A DNA stretch of 64,000 nt from Microvirga puerhi (GTDB lineage Bacteria; Pseudomonadota; Alphaproteobacteria; Rhizobiales; Beijerinckiaceae), in contig NZ_JAIRBM010000006.1 of assembly GCF_020089865.1 (NCBI RefSeq), positions 62,001-126,000 on the forward strand, written 5' to 3'. Of the stretch, positions 22,133-30,804 are shown one piece after another; the stretch's first letter is position 1, and every line of letters starts with the position of its first letter. The notes beneath the pieces were generated by a model, which was given only the letters and a program-made list of their open reading frames with translations, was not told the origin of the DNA and made no database searches. The position numbers were made by a program, and so were the translations under genes.

Positions 22133-23038
22133 TCAGCGCTCCTTGACGTAAGGGATGCCGGAGGCGCGCGGCGGGATGGCCGTCCCGATCACGCCGGCCA
22201 GCAGGATCACGGTCATCAGGTACGGCAAGGCCTGGATGGCCTGCACCGGAACCTCGCCGATTCCCGGCAGGGCGATGCCCTGCAGGCGGATGGAGATAGC
22301 GTCGAGAAGGCCGAACAGGAAGCAGGCTCCGAGTGCCGGCCAGGCGCGCCACTTGGCAAAGATCAGCGCCGCGAGGGCGATGAAGCCCTTGCCGGCCGTC
22401 ATGTTGGGCAGGAAGCCGGCAGACTGGCCGACCGACAGATAGGTTCCCGCCAATCCGCACAGGATTCCAGCAATGACGACAGCCGTATAACGCAGCTTCG
22501 TGACGGAAATGCCGGCAGTGTCGACGGCAGCCGGATTCTCGCCGACGGCCCGCAGGCGCAGGCCGAAGCGCGTCCGTCCCAGCACGAACCACGTCACCGG
22601 CACCGCCAGCAGCGCCAGGAAGACCAGCGCGGAATGCCCGAAGACGATCTCCCGGAAGCGCTGATCGCCTTCGAGCGGCGGCGTGCGGCCGCCCTGCCCG
22701 TACCAGGCGTTCCCGACGATGGCGGTGAGGCCTGCGGCCAGCATGTTGATGGCGACGCCGGACACGATCTGATTGCCCCGCTGGCTGATGGCCGCGAAGC
22801 CGTGGATGAGGGCGAAGACCACCGAGGCTGCGATCCCGGCCACGAGGCCGATCCAGGCGGAGTTGAAGGCGTACGCGGCCGCTGCTGCAGCAAAGGCCGC
22901 GACGAGCATCTTGCCTTCGAGACCGATATCAACGACGCCCGATTTCTCGGACCACAAACCGGCAAGACACGCCGCCAGGAGCGGAATGGAAAGGCGCAGG
23001 CCCGAATCGAGGAGAGTGACGAAATCACCGGGATTCAT
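22133..23038 (-). CDS. Nucleoside ABC transporter permease (second)
   Basis: A 301-residue inner-membrane permease of the branched-chain amino acid/ribose/nucleoside class (BPD_transp_2), like NupC/RnsD. Features are the EKSGVVDIGLEGKML stretch near the N terminus, about eight hydrophobic segments, and the cytoplasmic TRFGLRLRAVGENPAA loop contacting the ATPase. It is the second of two unlike permeases and starts two bases after the first. Order and neighbours (BMP protein, ATPase, cdd, deo genes) support nucleoside import. Confidence 0.9.
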   Translation of the reverse strand: MNPGDFVTLLDSGLRLSIPLLAACLAGLWSEKSGVVDIGLEGKMLVAAFAAAAAAYAFNSAWIGLVAGIAASVVFALIHGFAAISQRGNQIVSGVAINMLAAGLTAIVGNAWYGQGGRTPPLEGDQRFREIVFGHSALVFLALLAVPVTWFVLGRTRFGLRLRAVGENPAAVDTAGISVTKLRYTAVVIAGILCGLAGTYLSVGQSAGFLPNMTAGKGFIALAALIFAKWRAWPALGACFLFGLLDAISIRLQGIALPGIGEVPVQAIQALPYLMTVILLAGVIGTAIPPRASGIPYVKER

Positions 23039-23040
23039 GA

Positions 23041-24144
23041 TCAAGCCTTCGCAAGTGCCGGGCGCGGCATGACGTGCGCCACGAACCGCCGGAACAGTCC
23101 TTCGAGCGCCCCGGCGAACAGAATGATGATCCCACCGATGACCACCACCATGTCGCGCGTGATCGCCGGTTGCTCGAAGGCGAGTTCGGCGCCGCCCTGA
23201 TAGAGGATTCCGAACAGCAGCGACGCGAGGACGATGCCGACCGGGTGAGCGCGTCCCATGAGTGCGACCGCGATGCCGACGAAGCCGTAGCCGGCGGTGA
23301 ATTCGAGCAGTAGGCGGTGCTGATAGCCCATCAGTTCGTTGACCGCGAGACCGCCGGCGAGCGCGCCGGAAATCACCATTGCGACGACGATGATGCGCGC
23401 CGGCGAGATGCCCGCATAGACGGCAGCCGTCGGGCTCGATCCGACGACGCGGATCGCGTAACCGAGCCGGGAGCGGTAGATGAGGAGCCACACCCCATAT
23501 GCGGCAGCCAGAGCCAGGAACAAAGTGAGGTTGAGCTGCGAGGCCGGAATCTCGATACCGAAGGCCGCAAAGACCTCGTGCATGAACAGGATCTCCGATT
23601 GCGGCGGGAATGCCGGCGTTTCGGGATTCATGTTCTGCGGCGCGCGCAGGACGTTCACCAGGAGATAGACGATCAGCACGCTGGCGAGCCAGTTGAACAT
23701 GATCGTCGTGATCACGATGTGGCTGCCGCGCTTCGCCTGCAGATAGCCGGGGATCGCCGCCCACGCGGCGCCGAAAGCCGCAGCGCCGAGAATGCCGAGC
23801 GGGATCAGGATGATGCCGGGCAGAAAGGTCAGATTGTTCAGCACGAGCGCGATGCCCAGGCCTGCCAGCGTCGCCTGCCCTTCGCCGCCGATATTGAACA
23901 GGCCCGCGTGATAGGCCACGGCGACGGCGAGGCCGACGAAGATGAAGTCGGTCATGTAGAACAGGGTGAAGCCGAGGCCCTCGCCCGTTCCGAGGCTTCC
24001 CTGCAGCAGAAGCCGCGTCGCGGTCAGCGGATTCTCGCCGATGCCCACCACTACGAGACCGGCGACCAGAAAGGCCGCCACCACGGAAACGGCGGGCACC
24101 AGGATGGTATCGGCCCATTTGGGCAGGTCGATGGGAGCGCTCAC
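23041..24144 (-). CDS. Nucleoside ABC transporter permease (first)
   Basis: A 367-residue permease of the same class as its downstream partner (NupB/RnsC-like): GLFNIGGEGQATLAGLG, RGSHIVITTIMFNWLAS and the ATPase-contact loop SRLGYAIRVVGSSPTAA. GTG at 24144 overlaps the VOC gene stop (GTGA). The length and the extra extracytoplasmic stretch with PQNMNPETP are usual for the longer permease of BMP-type systems. Confidence 0.9.
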   Translation of the reverse strand: MSAPIDLPKWADTILVPAVSVVAAFLVAGLVVVGIGENPLTATRLLLQGSLGTGEGLGFTLFYMTDFIFVGLAVAVAYHAGLFNIGGEGQATLAGLGIALVLNNLTFLPGIILIPLGILGAAAFGAAWAAIPGYLQAKRGSHIVITTIMFNWLASVLIVYLLVNVLRAPQNMNPETPAFPPQSEILFMHEVFAAFGIEIPASQLNLTLFLALAAAYGVWLLIYRSRLGYAIRVVGSSPTAAVYAGISPARIIVVAMVISGALAGGLAVNELMGYQHRLLLEFTAGYGFVGIAVALMGRAHPVGIVLASLLFGILYQGGAELAFEQPAITRDMVVVIGGIIILFAGALEGLFRRFVAHVMPRPALAKA

Positions 24145-24578
24145 GTCTGGCTATCCGGCAGGAACAGGTGGCCCTGTTCGTCGAGGGGAAAGAAGGGGTT
24201 CCAGGCGATTTCCCAGAGATGCCCGTCCGGATCGGCAAAGTAGCCCGAATAGCCACCCCAGAAGACGTCCTGCAACGGCTTGACGGCCTTTGCACCTGCC
24301 GTGATCGCGCGGGCGAAGACCGCATCGGCCTCCGCCTTCGAGTGCGCATTATACGCAAGAGTGACGGCCGCAAAGCCGGTCGGGCGATCCTCCACGCCTG
24401 CATCTTTCGCGAGATCGGCGCGGCCGAACAGCGCGAGAGCAAGGCCATTGGCCTGGAAGAACGTCACTTCCGGCTGGCTGGCGGAGGAGGCCTTCCAACC
24501 CCAAGCCTCGTAGAAGGCGCGGGAGCGGGCCATGTCGGCGACGCCGAGCGTGACGAGGGTAAGGCGCGGTTGCATCAT
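24141..24578 (-). CDS. VOC family (glyoxalase-like) protein
   Basis: A 145-residue vicinal-oxygen-chelate protein with two beta-alpha-beta-beta-beta modules: RLTLVTLGVADMARSRAFYEAWGW and GYSGYFADPDGHLWEIAWNP. The C-terminal metal Glu (WEIAW) is present; the exact ligand set cannot be settled from sequence alone. Function in such proteins ranges from glyoxalase-like reactions to resistance. It overlaps the ATPase gene (ATGA) on one side and the permease gene (GTGA) on the other, so it is embedded in the transporter operon by translational coupling. Its substrate is unknown. Confidence 0.85.
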   Translation of the reverse strand: MMQPRLTLVTLGVADMARSRAFYEAWGWKASSASQPEVTFFQANGLALALFGRADLAKDAGVEDRPTGFAAVTLAYNAHSKAEADAVFARAITAGAKAVKPLQDVFWGGYSGYFADPDGHLWEIAWNPFFPLDEQGHLFLPDSQT

Positions 24579-26098
24579 GCGGCCTCGTCCGTGACACCGG
24601 CCATGAGAAGGCCGAGATCCTGCTCGGTGGTCTCCGAAGCCTTCCGCTCACCGGTGATCTGACCGCCGCACATGGTGAGAATGCGATCCGAAAGGGCCAT
24701 GATCTCATCGAGCTCGACGGACACCAGAAGAATGCCGACGCCCGCGTCGCGCAACGCGATCAGGCGACGATGGATGAATTCGATGGCGCCGATGTCGACG
24801 CCGCGGGTCGGCTGGCCGACGAGCAGGACCTTGGGCCTCCGTTCGATCTCGCGGGCCAGCACGATCTTCTGCTGATTGCCGCCGGAGAACTTCGACGTTT
24901 TCAGCCGCGGCGCCGGCGGACGCACGTCGTATTGCTCCATCTTCTGCGTCAGGTCCTCGACCATGCGATCATGATCGAGGATCGGGCCGTGTCCGAGACG
25001 CGGCTCGTCGCTGAAGCCGAGGATCGCGCTCTCGAAGGCCGGGAAAGCAGACACCAGGCCCATGCGCAGGCGATCTTCCGGCACATGCAGCAACCCTAGC
25101 TGGCGCATGTGATGGGGATTGTGACGATCTAAGGCGATCTCTTGGCCACCGAACCGAATGCTTCCCAGAACGGGCTGACGCATTCCCGCCAGCGCTTCGA
25201 GAAGTTCGCTCTGGCCGTTGCCGGAAACGCCCGCGATGCCGACGATCTCACCTGCGTGAATCGTGAAGGACGCATTCGCGACGCGAAGCACGCCACGGCT
25301 GTCGATCACCGACAGATCGCTGACTTCGAGGAGCGGTGCGCCGGGCTTGCGCTCAGTCTTCTCCACCCGCAGAAGCACGCGGCGGCCGACCATGAGTTCC
25401 GCCAATTCCGGCGGCGATGTGTTCGTGGTCTCCAGCGTCGCCACCATCTCGCCGCGGCGCATGACGGAGACGCGATCCGTGACGGCCATGATCTCGCGCA
25501 GCTTGTGCGTGATGAGAATGACGGTCTTGCCCTGCGTTTTCAGCGCTCTGAGCAGCTCGAAGAGCGCATCCGCCTCGGCGGGCGTGAGCACGGCCGTGGG
25601 CTCATCGAGAATGAGAATGTCGGCGCCGCGATAGAGCGCTTTCAGGATCTCGACGCGCTGCTGCAACCCCACCGACAGATCGCCCACCGTGGCATCGACA
25701 TCGATCTGCAATCCGTAGTCGCGCGACAGCCGCGCGAGTTCTGCCTTGACCTTGGCCTCGCCCTTGCGCAGCAATGGCCCGCCTTCCGCGCCGAGCATCA
25801 CGTTCTCGACGACGGAGAGCGGCTCCACGAGCATGAAGTGCTGATGCACCATGCCGATGCCCACATGGATCGCATCGGCGGGAGAGCGGATGGATACGGC
25901 CCTTCCACCGACCCGGATTTCCCCGGAATCGGCCTCGTAGAAGCCGTAGAGAATCGACATGAGCGTCGACTTCCCCGCACCATTCTCCCCGACGATGCCG
26001 TGGATCGTGCCGCGCGCGATGTCGAGATTCACGTCCTTGTTGGCGTGAACGGCTCCGAAGCGCTTGTCGATGGCGATGAGCTGGATGGCAGAATTCAT
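24575..26098 (-). CDS. Nucleoside ABC transporter double ATPase
   Basis: A 507-residue ATPase with two ABC domains, like NupA/RnsB/YufO. Domain 1 is intact: GENGAGKST, signature LSVGLQQRVEIL, Walker B LILDEPTAVLTP, switch THK. Domain 2 has an altered P-loop, GVSGNGQSEL, and VLLVGQPTRGVD in place of the usual Walker B acidic end, with signature FSGGNQQK. This asymmetry is normal for sugar and nucleoside ATPases of this class and not a sign of decay. It follows the binding-protein gene after a hairpin at 26140-26180. Confidence 0.92.
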   Translation of the reverse strand: MNSAIQLIAIDKRFGAVHANKDVNLDIARGTIHGIVGENGAGKSTLMSILYGFYEADSGEIRVGGRAVSIRSPADAIHVGIGMVHQHFMLVEPLSVVENVMLGAEGGPLLRKGEAKVKAELARLSRDYGLQIDVDATVGDLSVGLQQRVEILKALYRGADILILDEPTAVLTPAEADALFELLRALKTQGKTVILITHKLREIMAVTDRVSVMRRGEMVATLETTNTSPPELAELMVGRRVLLRVEKTERKPGAPLLEVSDLSVIDSRGVLRVANASFTIHAGEIVGIAGVSGNGQSELLEALAGMRQPVLGSIRFGGQEIALDRHNPHHMRQLGLLHVPEDRLRMGLVSAFPAFESAILGFSDEPRLGHGPILDHDRMVEDLTQKMEQYDVRPPAPRLKTSKFSGGNQQKIVLAREIERRPKVLLVGQPTRGVDIGAIEFIHRRLIALRDAGVGILLVSVELDEIMALSDRILTMCGGQITGERKASETTEQDLGLLMAGVTDEAA

Positions 26099-26139
26099 CG
26101 ATGGAACTCGAACGTCATTCCCCGCTGGTCGGAAAGGAG

Positions 26140-26180
26140 AAAGGGACCCGGAGCCGATGGCGATCGGCCCGGATCCCTTT
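26140..26180 (-). terminator. Intercistronic hairpin between binding-protein and ATPase genes
   Basis: AAAGGGACCCGG at 26140-26151 pairs with CCGGATCCCTTT at 26169-26180 (one mismatch), and GCCGAT/ATCGGC continues the stem inward, giving about 18 pairs. On the minus strand it is followed by TTTCTCC. It sits between the binding-protein stop (26221) and the ATPase start (26098), the usual place for a partial terminator or mRNA-stabilising hairpin that raises binding-protein output over the channel. Confidence 0.65.
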
Positions 26181-26220
26181 CAACGTTATGGCTTAATCGG
26201 TGAATGACAAGCCTTGCCGA

Positions 26221-27222
26221 TCACATCGGGCACTTGGAATCCGCCATGTAGTCGTGCACCTGAATGGTGCCGGACTTGATGTCGGCAGCGGCCTTGTCGG
26301 CAGCGGCCTTCATGTCGGGCGTGATCAGCGACTTGTTGTTGTCGTCGAGCGCCCAGGCCACGCCGTCTTCCTTGAGGCCGAGCACGGCGAGGCCGGGCTT
26401 GAAGGTGTTCTTCTTGGTCTGGTCGAAGACGTTGTAGGTGGCGACATCGACGCGCTTGACCATCGAGGTCAAGATCTTGCCGGGATGCAGGCCGTTCTGA
26501 TTCGAGTCGACACCGATGCCGAGCTTGCCCGCATCCGCCGTCGCGCGCAGCACGCCGATGCCGGTGCCGCCCGCTGCGTGGTAGACCACGTCCGCGCCGC
26601 GATCGATCTGGCTCTTGGCGAGTTCGCCGCCCTTCACCGGGTCGGCCCAGGCAGCGCCCGTGGTGCCGGTCATGTTCTGGAACACTTCGGCGTCCTTGTT
26701 GGCGTATTTCACGCCCTGGACGTAGCCGCAGGCGAACTTGCGGATGAGCGGAATGTCCATGCCGCCGACGAAGCCGACCTTGCCGGACTTGGATGCCTTA
26801 GCGGCGAGGAGGCCGACCAGGAACGAGCCCTCATGCTCCTTGAACACGATGGATTCGACGTTCGGCTTCTCGACGACTGCATCGATGATGGCGAACTTGG
26901 TCTTCGGGAATTCCTCCGCGACCTTTTTCAGGGCTGATTCCTGGCTGAAGCCGACGGCGACGATGGGAGAGAACCCCTCGCGGGCGAAGCGGCGCAGAGC
27001 CTGCTCGCGCTGAGCGTCGTTCTGAGGCTCGAAGTCGCGATAGTCGGTTCCGGTTTCCTTCTTGTACTTCTCCGCGCCCATATGGACGCCCTCGTTGAAG
27101 GATTTGTCGAACTTGCCGCCCAGATCGTAGACGACGGCCGGCTTGAACGCATCCTGTGCGAAGGCCACCGAGGCGGAAAGAGCGAGGCCTGCAACTGCAA
27201 GGCCGAGTTTGGTTGCTGTCAT
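26221..27222 (-). CDS. BMP family nucleoside-binding protein
   Basis: A periplasmic binding protein (333 residues) of the basic membrane protein (BMP/PnrA/TmpC) family, known for purine and pyrimidine nucleoside binding. Signal peptide: MTATKLGLAVAGLALSASVAFA, without a lipobox. Family stretches are YDLGGKFDKSFNEGV, FVGGMDIPLIRKFACGY, YHAAGGTGIGVL and IGVDSNQNGLHPGKILTSM. ATG at 27222 is chosen because AGGGA lies eight bases upstream; ATG at 27228 has too short a spacing. It is the first gene of the nucleoside operon. Confidence 0.92.
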   Translation of the reverse strand: MTATKLGLAVAGLALSASVAFAQDAFKPAVVYDLGGKFDKSFNEGVHMGAEKYKKETGTDYRDFEPQNDAQREQALRRFAREGFSPIVAVGFSQESALKKVAEEFPKTKFAIIDAVVEKPNVESIVFKEHEGSFLVGLLAAKASKSGKVGFVGGMDIPLIRKFACGYVQGVKYANKDAEVFQNMTGTTGAAWADPVKGGELAKSQIDRGADVVYHAAGGTGIGVLRATADAGKLGIGVDSNQNGLHPGKILTSMVKRVDVATYNVFDQTKKNTFKPGLAVLGLKEDGVAWALDDNNKSLITPDMKAAADKAAADIKSGTIQVHDYMADSKCPM

Positions 27223-27374
27223 CGGCATGTTCCCTGTGTCACCCGGGCTGTTACCCGGTTGCGCTTGACGATGGCATGGGATGGGCCATGCCGCCAAGCA
27301 TCCTGTCAAGCCGCGTCCGGTCTTTCCTACAAGGAATGGTTGATAGCGGGCGAGTTGTCTATAAGGTCGCACCC

Positions 27375-28190
27375 ATGTCGCTGACCCCGGACGAAATCGA
27401 CCGCTACGCCCGCCACCTGGTGCTGAAGGACGTCGGCGGGCCGGGACAGCTGAAACTCAAGGCGGCCCGCGTCCTGGTGATCGGCGCCGGCGGTCTCGGA
27501 GCTCCCCTGATCCAATACCTCGCCGCCGCCGGCATCGGCCGGATCGGCATCGTCGACGACGACCGCGTCTCCCTGTCGAATCTCCAGCGCCAGGTCATCC
27601 ACGGCACGCCGGACGTGGATCTGCCGAAGGCAGAGAGCGCGGCCCGGGCCGTCCAGCGTCTCAACCCGCACGTGGCCATCGACGCCCATATCGTTAGGAT
27701 AACAACCGAGAATGCCCGGAACCTCGTAGCGAATTACGATCTCGTAGCCGACGGTTCGGACAATTTCGAGACCCGTTATGCGGTCTCGGATGCCTGTTTC
27801 TGGGAGAGAAAGCCGCTCGTGACGGCCGCGCTCGGCCAGTTCGACGGATCGCTCACCACGATCCGAGGCTACGAGACCGGACCTTCGGACAAGCCGAATC
27901 CGACCTATCGCTGCCTCTTTCCCTCGCCGCCTCCCCCGGGCGCCATTCCCACCTGCGCGGAGGCAGGAATCCTCGGCGCCCTGGCCGGAGTCATGGGCAG
28001 CCTGATGGCAATGGAGGTGATCCGCGAGATCGTAGGCTTCGGAGAAAGCCTCGTCGGGCGCCTGCTCATGGTCGATGCCCGGTCCATGCGCTTCGAAACG
28101 ATCCGATACGAATGGGACGAGGCGAACCCGCTGAATGGTCTTTCAAGAGTGTCATCCCGGACGCGGCAAAGCCGCGATCCGGGATCGTAA
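27375..28190 (+). CDS. MoeB/ThiF/HesA-type E1-like adenylyltransferase
   Basis: A 271-residue ubiquitin-activating (E1-like) enzyme that adenylates the C terminus of a sulfur-carrier protein (MoaD or ThiS). ATP-binding GAGGLGAPLIQYLAAAGIG, DDDRVSLSNLQRQ and the DGSDNFETRY motif are clear. The likely catalytic Cys is in PTCAEAGILG. It has no rhodanese domain, and the CxxC zinc pairs of E. coli MoeB are not visible. The last about 13 residues are encoded by an intergenic palindromic repeat that starts at 28151, so the natural C terminus has probably been extended. Confidence 0.88.
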   Translation: MSLTPDEIDRYARHLVLKDVGGPGQLKLKAARVLVIGAGGLGAPLIQYLAAAGIGRIGIVDDDRVSLSNLQRQVIHGTPDVDLPKAESAARAVQRLNPHVAIDAHIVRITTENARNLVANYDLVADGSDNFETRYAVSDACFWERKPLVTAALGQFDGSLTTIRGYETGPSDKPNPTYRCLFPSPPPPGAIPTCAEAGILGALAGVMGSLMAMEVIREIVGFGESLVGRLLMVDARSMRFETIRYEWDEANPLNGLSRVSSRTRQSRDPGS

Positions 28191-28252
28191 GACCAATGTG
28201 GCGTCTTATTCTTAAGACGATCCCGGGTCTCGCAACGCTCGCCCGGGATGAC
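28151..28252. repeat. 102-bp two-hairpin repeat element, copy 1
   Basis: The element has a left hairpin 28151-28187 (ATCCCGGA, inner stem CGCGGC/GCCGCG with loop AAA, then TCCGGGAT), a 30-base spacer with core AATGTGGCGTCTTATTC, and a right hairpin 28218-28252 (ATCCCGGG/CCCGGGAT). Its ends, GTCATCCCGG and CCGGGATGAC, are inverted repeats. It covers the end of the moeB-like gene and finishes seven bases before the pheT stop. A matching copy of identical length lies at 30701-30802. Confidence 0.85.
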
Positions 28253-28259
28253 GTTCTTG

Positions 28260-30683
28260 TCAGGAGCGCAGCACTGCGCCCGTCTTCTTGCCGACCTCGG
28301 CGACGATCTTGGCCGACACGGCCTCGATCTCGGCATCGGTCAGCGTCTTCTCGGTCGGCTGAAGGGTCACGGCGATGGCGACGGATTTCTTGCCCTCGTC
28401 GATTCCCGGCCCCTCATAGACGTCGAACACGTTGACGCCCGTGATCAGCTGACGCTCGGCGCCCTGCGCGAATTTCACGATGTCGCCGGCTGCGACGTCG
28501 CGGCCCACCACGAAAGCGAAGTCGCGGCTGATCGGCTGGAAGTCCGGCAGCGTCAGCTTCGCCTTCATCTTGGTCGGCTTGGCCTTCGGAGGCGGCAAGG
28601 CGTTGAGATTGATCTCGAAGGCGACCAGCGGCCCTTTCAAGTCGAGCGCCTTCAGGATCTTCGGATGCACCTCGCCGAACGCACCGACCACGTTCTTCGG
28701 CCCGAACTGCAGCGTGCCGGAACGCCCCGGATGGAACCAGGACGGCCCACCCGCAACGACTTGAAGCCCGCCTGCCGGAATGCCGAGGGTAGCGAGAAGC
28801 GACATGGCATCCGCCTTGGCGTCGAAGACATCAACGGACGACGCACCGCCATTCCAGTGACGCCCGACGCCCTCGGCGCGCGCCGTACCGCGCCGGACGG
28901 CAGCCGCCTTGATCGCCTGCCCTTCCGGCTCGTCCGAGGCGAAGGTCTGCCCGACCTCGAAGAGAGCGACATCGCCGAAACCGCGATCCGCATTGCGTTG
29001 CGCCGCCTTCATGAGGCCCGGCAGCAGGCTGGGGCGCATGTCCGACAGATCCGCCGCGATGGGATTGGCGAGCGCCAGACGGCCATCGCCGCCGCCGAAC
29101 AGCTCGGCCTCGCTCTTGGCGATGAACGACCACGTCACGGCCTCCACCAAACCGCGCACCGCGAGCCCGCGACGGGCCAGGACAGTGCGCTTCTGGATGA
29201 GGGTCAGGATCGGCTTGGCGACCGCCGCTTCGAGGCGCGGCATCGGCTGCGGCGCGATGCGGTCGACGCCCGCGATGCGGATCACCTCCTCCACGAGGTC
29301 CGCCTTGCCCTCGATATCCGGACGCCAGGACGGCGGGATTACCGAGATGCTCTTGCCCTCACCTTCGATGCGGAAACCGAGCTTCTCGAGGATCTGTTTC
29401 GATTCCATCGGCTGAACGTCGAGGCCCGACAGACGCGGCACCTCGGACCAGGGGAAAGCGATGACCCGGCGGGTCTCCGGCACCTGTCCGGCGACGATCG
29501 CCTCGCTCGCTTCGCCCCCGCAGAGATCCATGACCATCTTGGTCGCGAGATCGAGCCCCGGCACCGTGAAAGCCGGATCGACGCCGCGCTCGAACCGGTA
29601 GCGGGCATCGGTGATGATGCCTAAGCGGCGGCCGGATTGCGCGATGTTGAGCGGATCCCAGAGAGCGGACTCGATCAGCACATCGGTCGTATTCTCGTCG
29701 CAGCCCGAATGCTCGCCGCCCATGATACCGGCGATGGACTCGACGCCATCTTCATCGGCGATCACCACGTTGCCCGGATCGAGGCGGTAGGTGCGCCCAT
29801 CGAGCGCCAGCACCTCCTCGCCGTCCTTCGCGCGGCGAACGGTCAGGTTGCCCTTCACCTTCTTCGCGTCGAAGACGTGGAGCGGGCGGCCCCGGTCGAA
29901 GGTCATGTAGTTGGTGATATCGACCAGCGCGTTGATCGGCCGCAGACCGATGGAGAGCAGGCGACGCTGCATCCATTCCGGCGACGGACCGTTCTTCACG
30001 CCGCGCACGAGGCGGAGCGCAAAGGCCGGGCAGAGCTTCTCGTCACCGGGCGCGAAATCGAGCGTCACGGAAACCGGGCTCGCCCCTTTGCCCGAAACCG
30101 GCGGAACGGCGTCGCCCTTGAGGGTGCCGAGCCCGGCGGCCGCGAGATCGCGGGCGATGCCGTGGATCGAAGTGCAGTCGGGCCGATTCGGCGTGAGATT
30201 GATCTCGATCACCGGATCGTCGAGACGCGCATAGGCCGCGTAAGCCTGCCCTACCGGCGCATCCGCCGGCAGGTCGATGATGCCGTCGTGATCGTCCGAG
30301 ATCTCGAGCTCGGCTGCCGAGCACAACATGCCCGCGCTCTCGACGCCGCGGATCGTGCCGACGCCGAGGGTGATGTTCTTGCCCGGAATGTAGGTGCCGG
30401 GCGGTGCGAAGACGCTCTTCATGCCGGTGCGGGCGTTGGGTGCGCCGCAGACCACCTGAATCGGCGCGCCCTCGCCGGTATCCACCATGCAGACGCGCAG
30501 GCGGTCGGCATTGGGATGCTGCTCGGCGGAAATCACGTAGGCGACCTTGTAGGGCGCGAGCGACTTCGCCTTGTCCTCGACCCCTTCAACCTCAAGGCCG
30601 ATGCGGGTCAGCGTCTCGACGATCTCGTCGAGGGACGCGGAAGTATCGAGATGGTCTTTCAACCAGGAAAGGGTGAATTTCAT
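28260..30683 (-). CDS. pheT: Phenylalanyl-tRNA synthetase beta subunit
   Basis: PheT (807 residues) is the beta chain of the tetrameric ligase that charges tRNA-Phe. Domains in order are an N-terminal tRNA-binding OB fold (about 40-150, [17 protein letters not shown]), B3/4 editing domain, B5 domain, a core domain resembling the catalytic fold without its motifs, and a C-terminal ferredoxin-like anticodon-binding domain (SRDFAFVV onward). Length is normal. It lies 121 bases downstream of pheS, a gap almost filled by a palindromic repeat, and has another copy of that repeat just after its stop. Confidence 0.96.
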   Translation of the reverse strand: MKFTLSWLKDHLDTSASLDEIVETLTRIGLEVEGVEDKAKSLAPYKVAYVISAEQHPNADRLRVCMVDTGEGAPIQVVCGAPNARTGMKSVFAPPGTYIPGKNITLGVGTIRGVESAGMLCSAAELEISDDHDGIIDLPADAPVGQAYAAYARLDDPVIEINLTPNRPDCTSIHGIARDLAAAGLGTLKGDAVPPVSGKGASPVSVTLDFAPGDEKLCPAFALRLVRGVKNGPSPEWMQRRLLSIGLRPINALVDITNYMTFDRGRPLHVFDAKKVKGNLTVRRAKDGEEVLALDGRTYRLDPGNVVIADEDGVESIAGIMGGEHSGCDENTTDVLIESALWDPLNIAQSGRRLGIITDARYRFERGVDPAFTVPGLDLATKMVMDLCGGEASEAIVAGQVPETRRVIAFPWSEVPRLSGLDVQPMESKQILEKLGFRIEGEGKSISVIPPSWRPDIEGKADLVEEVIRIAGVDRIAPQPMPRLEAAVAKPILTLIQKRTVLARRGLAVRGLVEAVTWSFIAKSEAELFGGGDGRLALANPIAADLSDMRPSLLPGLMKAAQRNADRGFGDVALFEVGQTFASDEPEGQAIKAAAVRRGTARAEGVGRHWNGGASSVDVFDAKADAMSLLATLGIPAGGLQVVAGGPSWFHPGRSGTLQFGPKNVVGAFGEVHPKILKALDLKGPLVAFEINLNALPPPKAKPTKMKAKLTLPDFQPISRDFAFVVGRDVAAGDIVKFAQGAERQLITGVNVFDVYEGPGIDEGKKSVAIAVTLQPTEKTLTDAEIEAVSAKIVAEVGKKTGAVLRS

Positions 30684-30700
30684 GACACTGTTCCTTGAGT

Positions 30701-30802
30701 GTCATCCCGGACTGGCAAAGCCAGATCCGGGATCGTGATCAGAATGAGGCGCCTTAATCGACTTGCGATTCCGGCTCTTCGCGTTGCTTCGGCCGGAATG
30801 AC
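30701..30802. repeat. 102-bp two-hairpin repeat element, copy 2
   Basis: Same build and same length as 28151-28252. The left hairpin 30701-30735 has inner stem CTGGC/GCCAG around AAA, the spacer is 30 bases with core AATGAGGCGCCTTAATC, and the right hairpin 30766-30802 has ATTCCGGC/GCCGGAAT. Where the two copies differ in stems, both arms change together, so pairing is kept. It fills the pheS-pheT junction, beginning 17 bases upstream of the pheT start and ending two bases from the pheS stop. Confidence 0.85.
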
Positions 30803-30804
30803 GC

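Noticed and set aside
24575..25300. Degenerate second P-loop and Walker B in the nucleoside ATPase as a sign of decay
   Set aside because: GxSGNGQS and VGQPTRGVD are standard in the second domain of this ATPase class.
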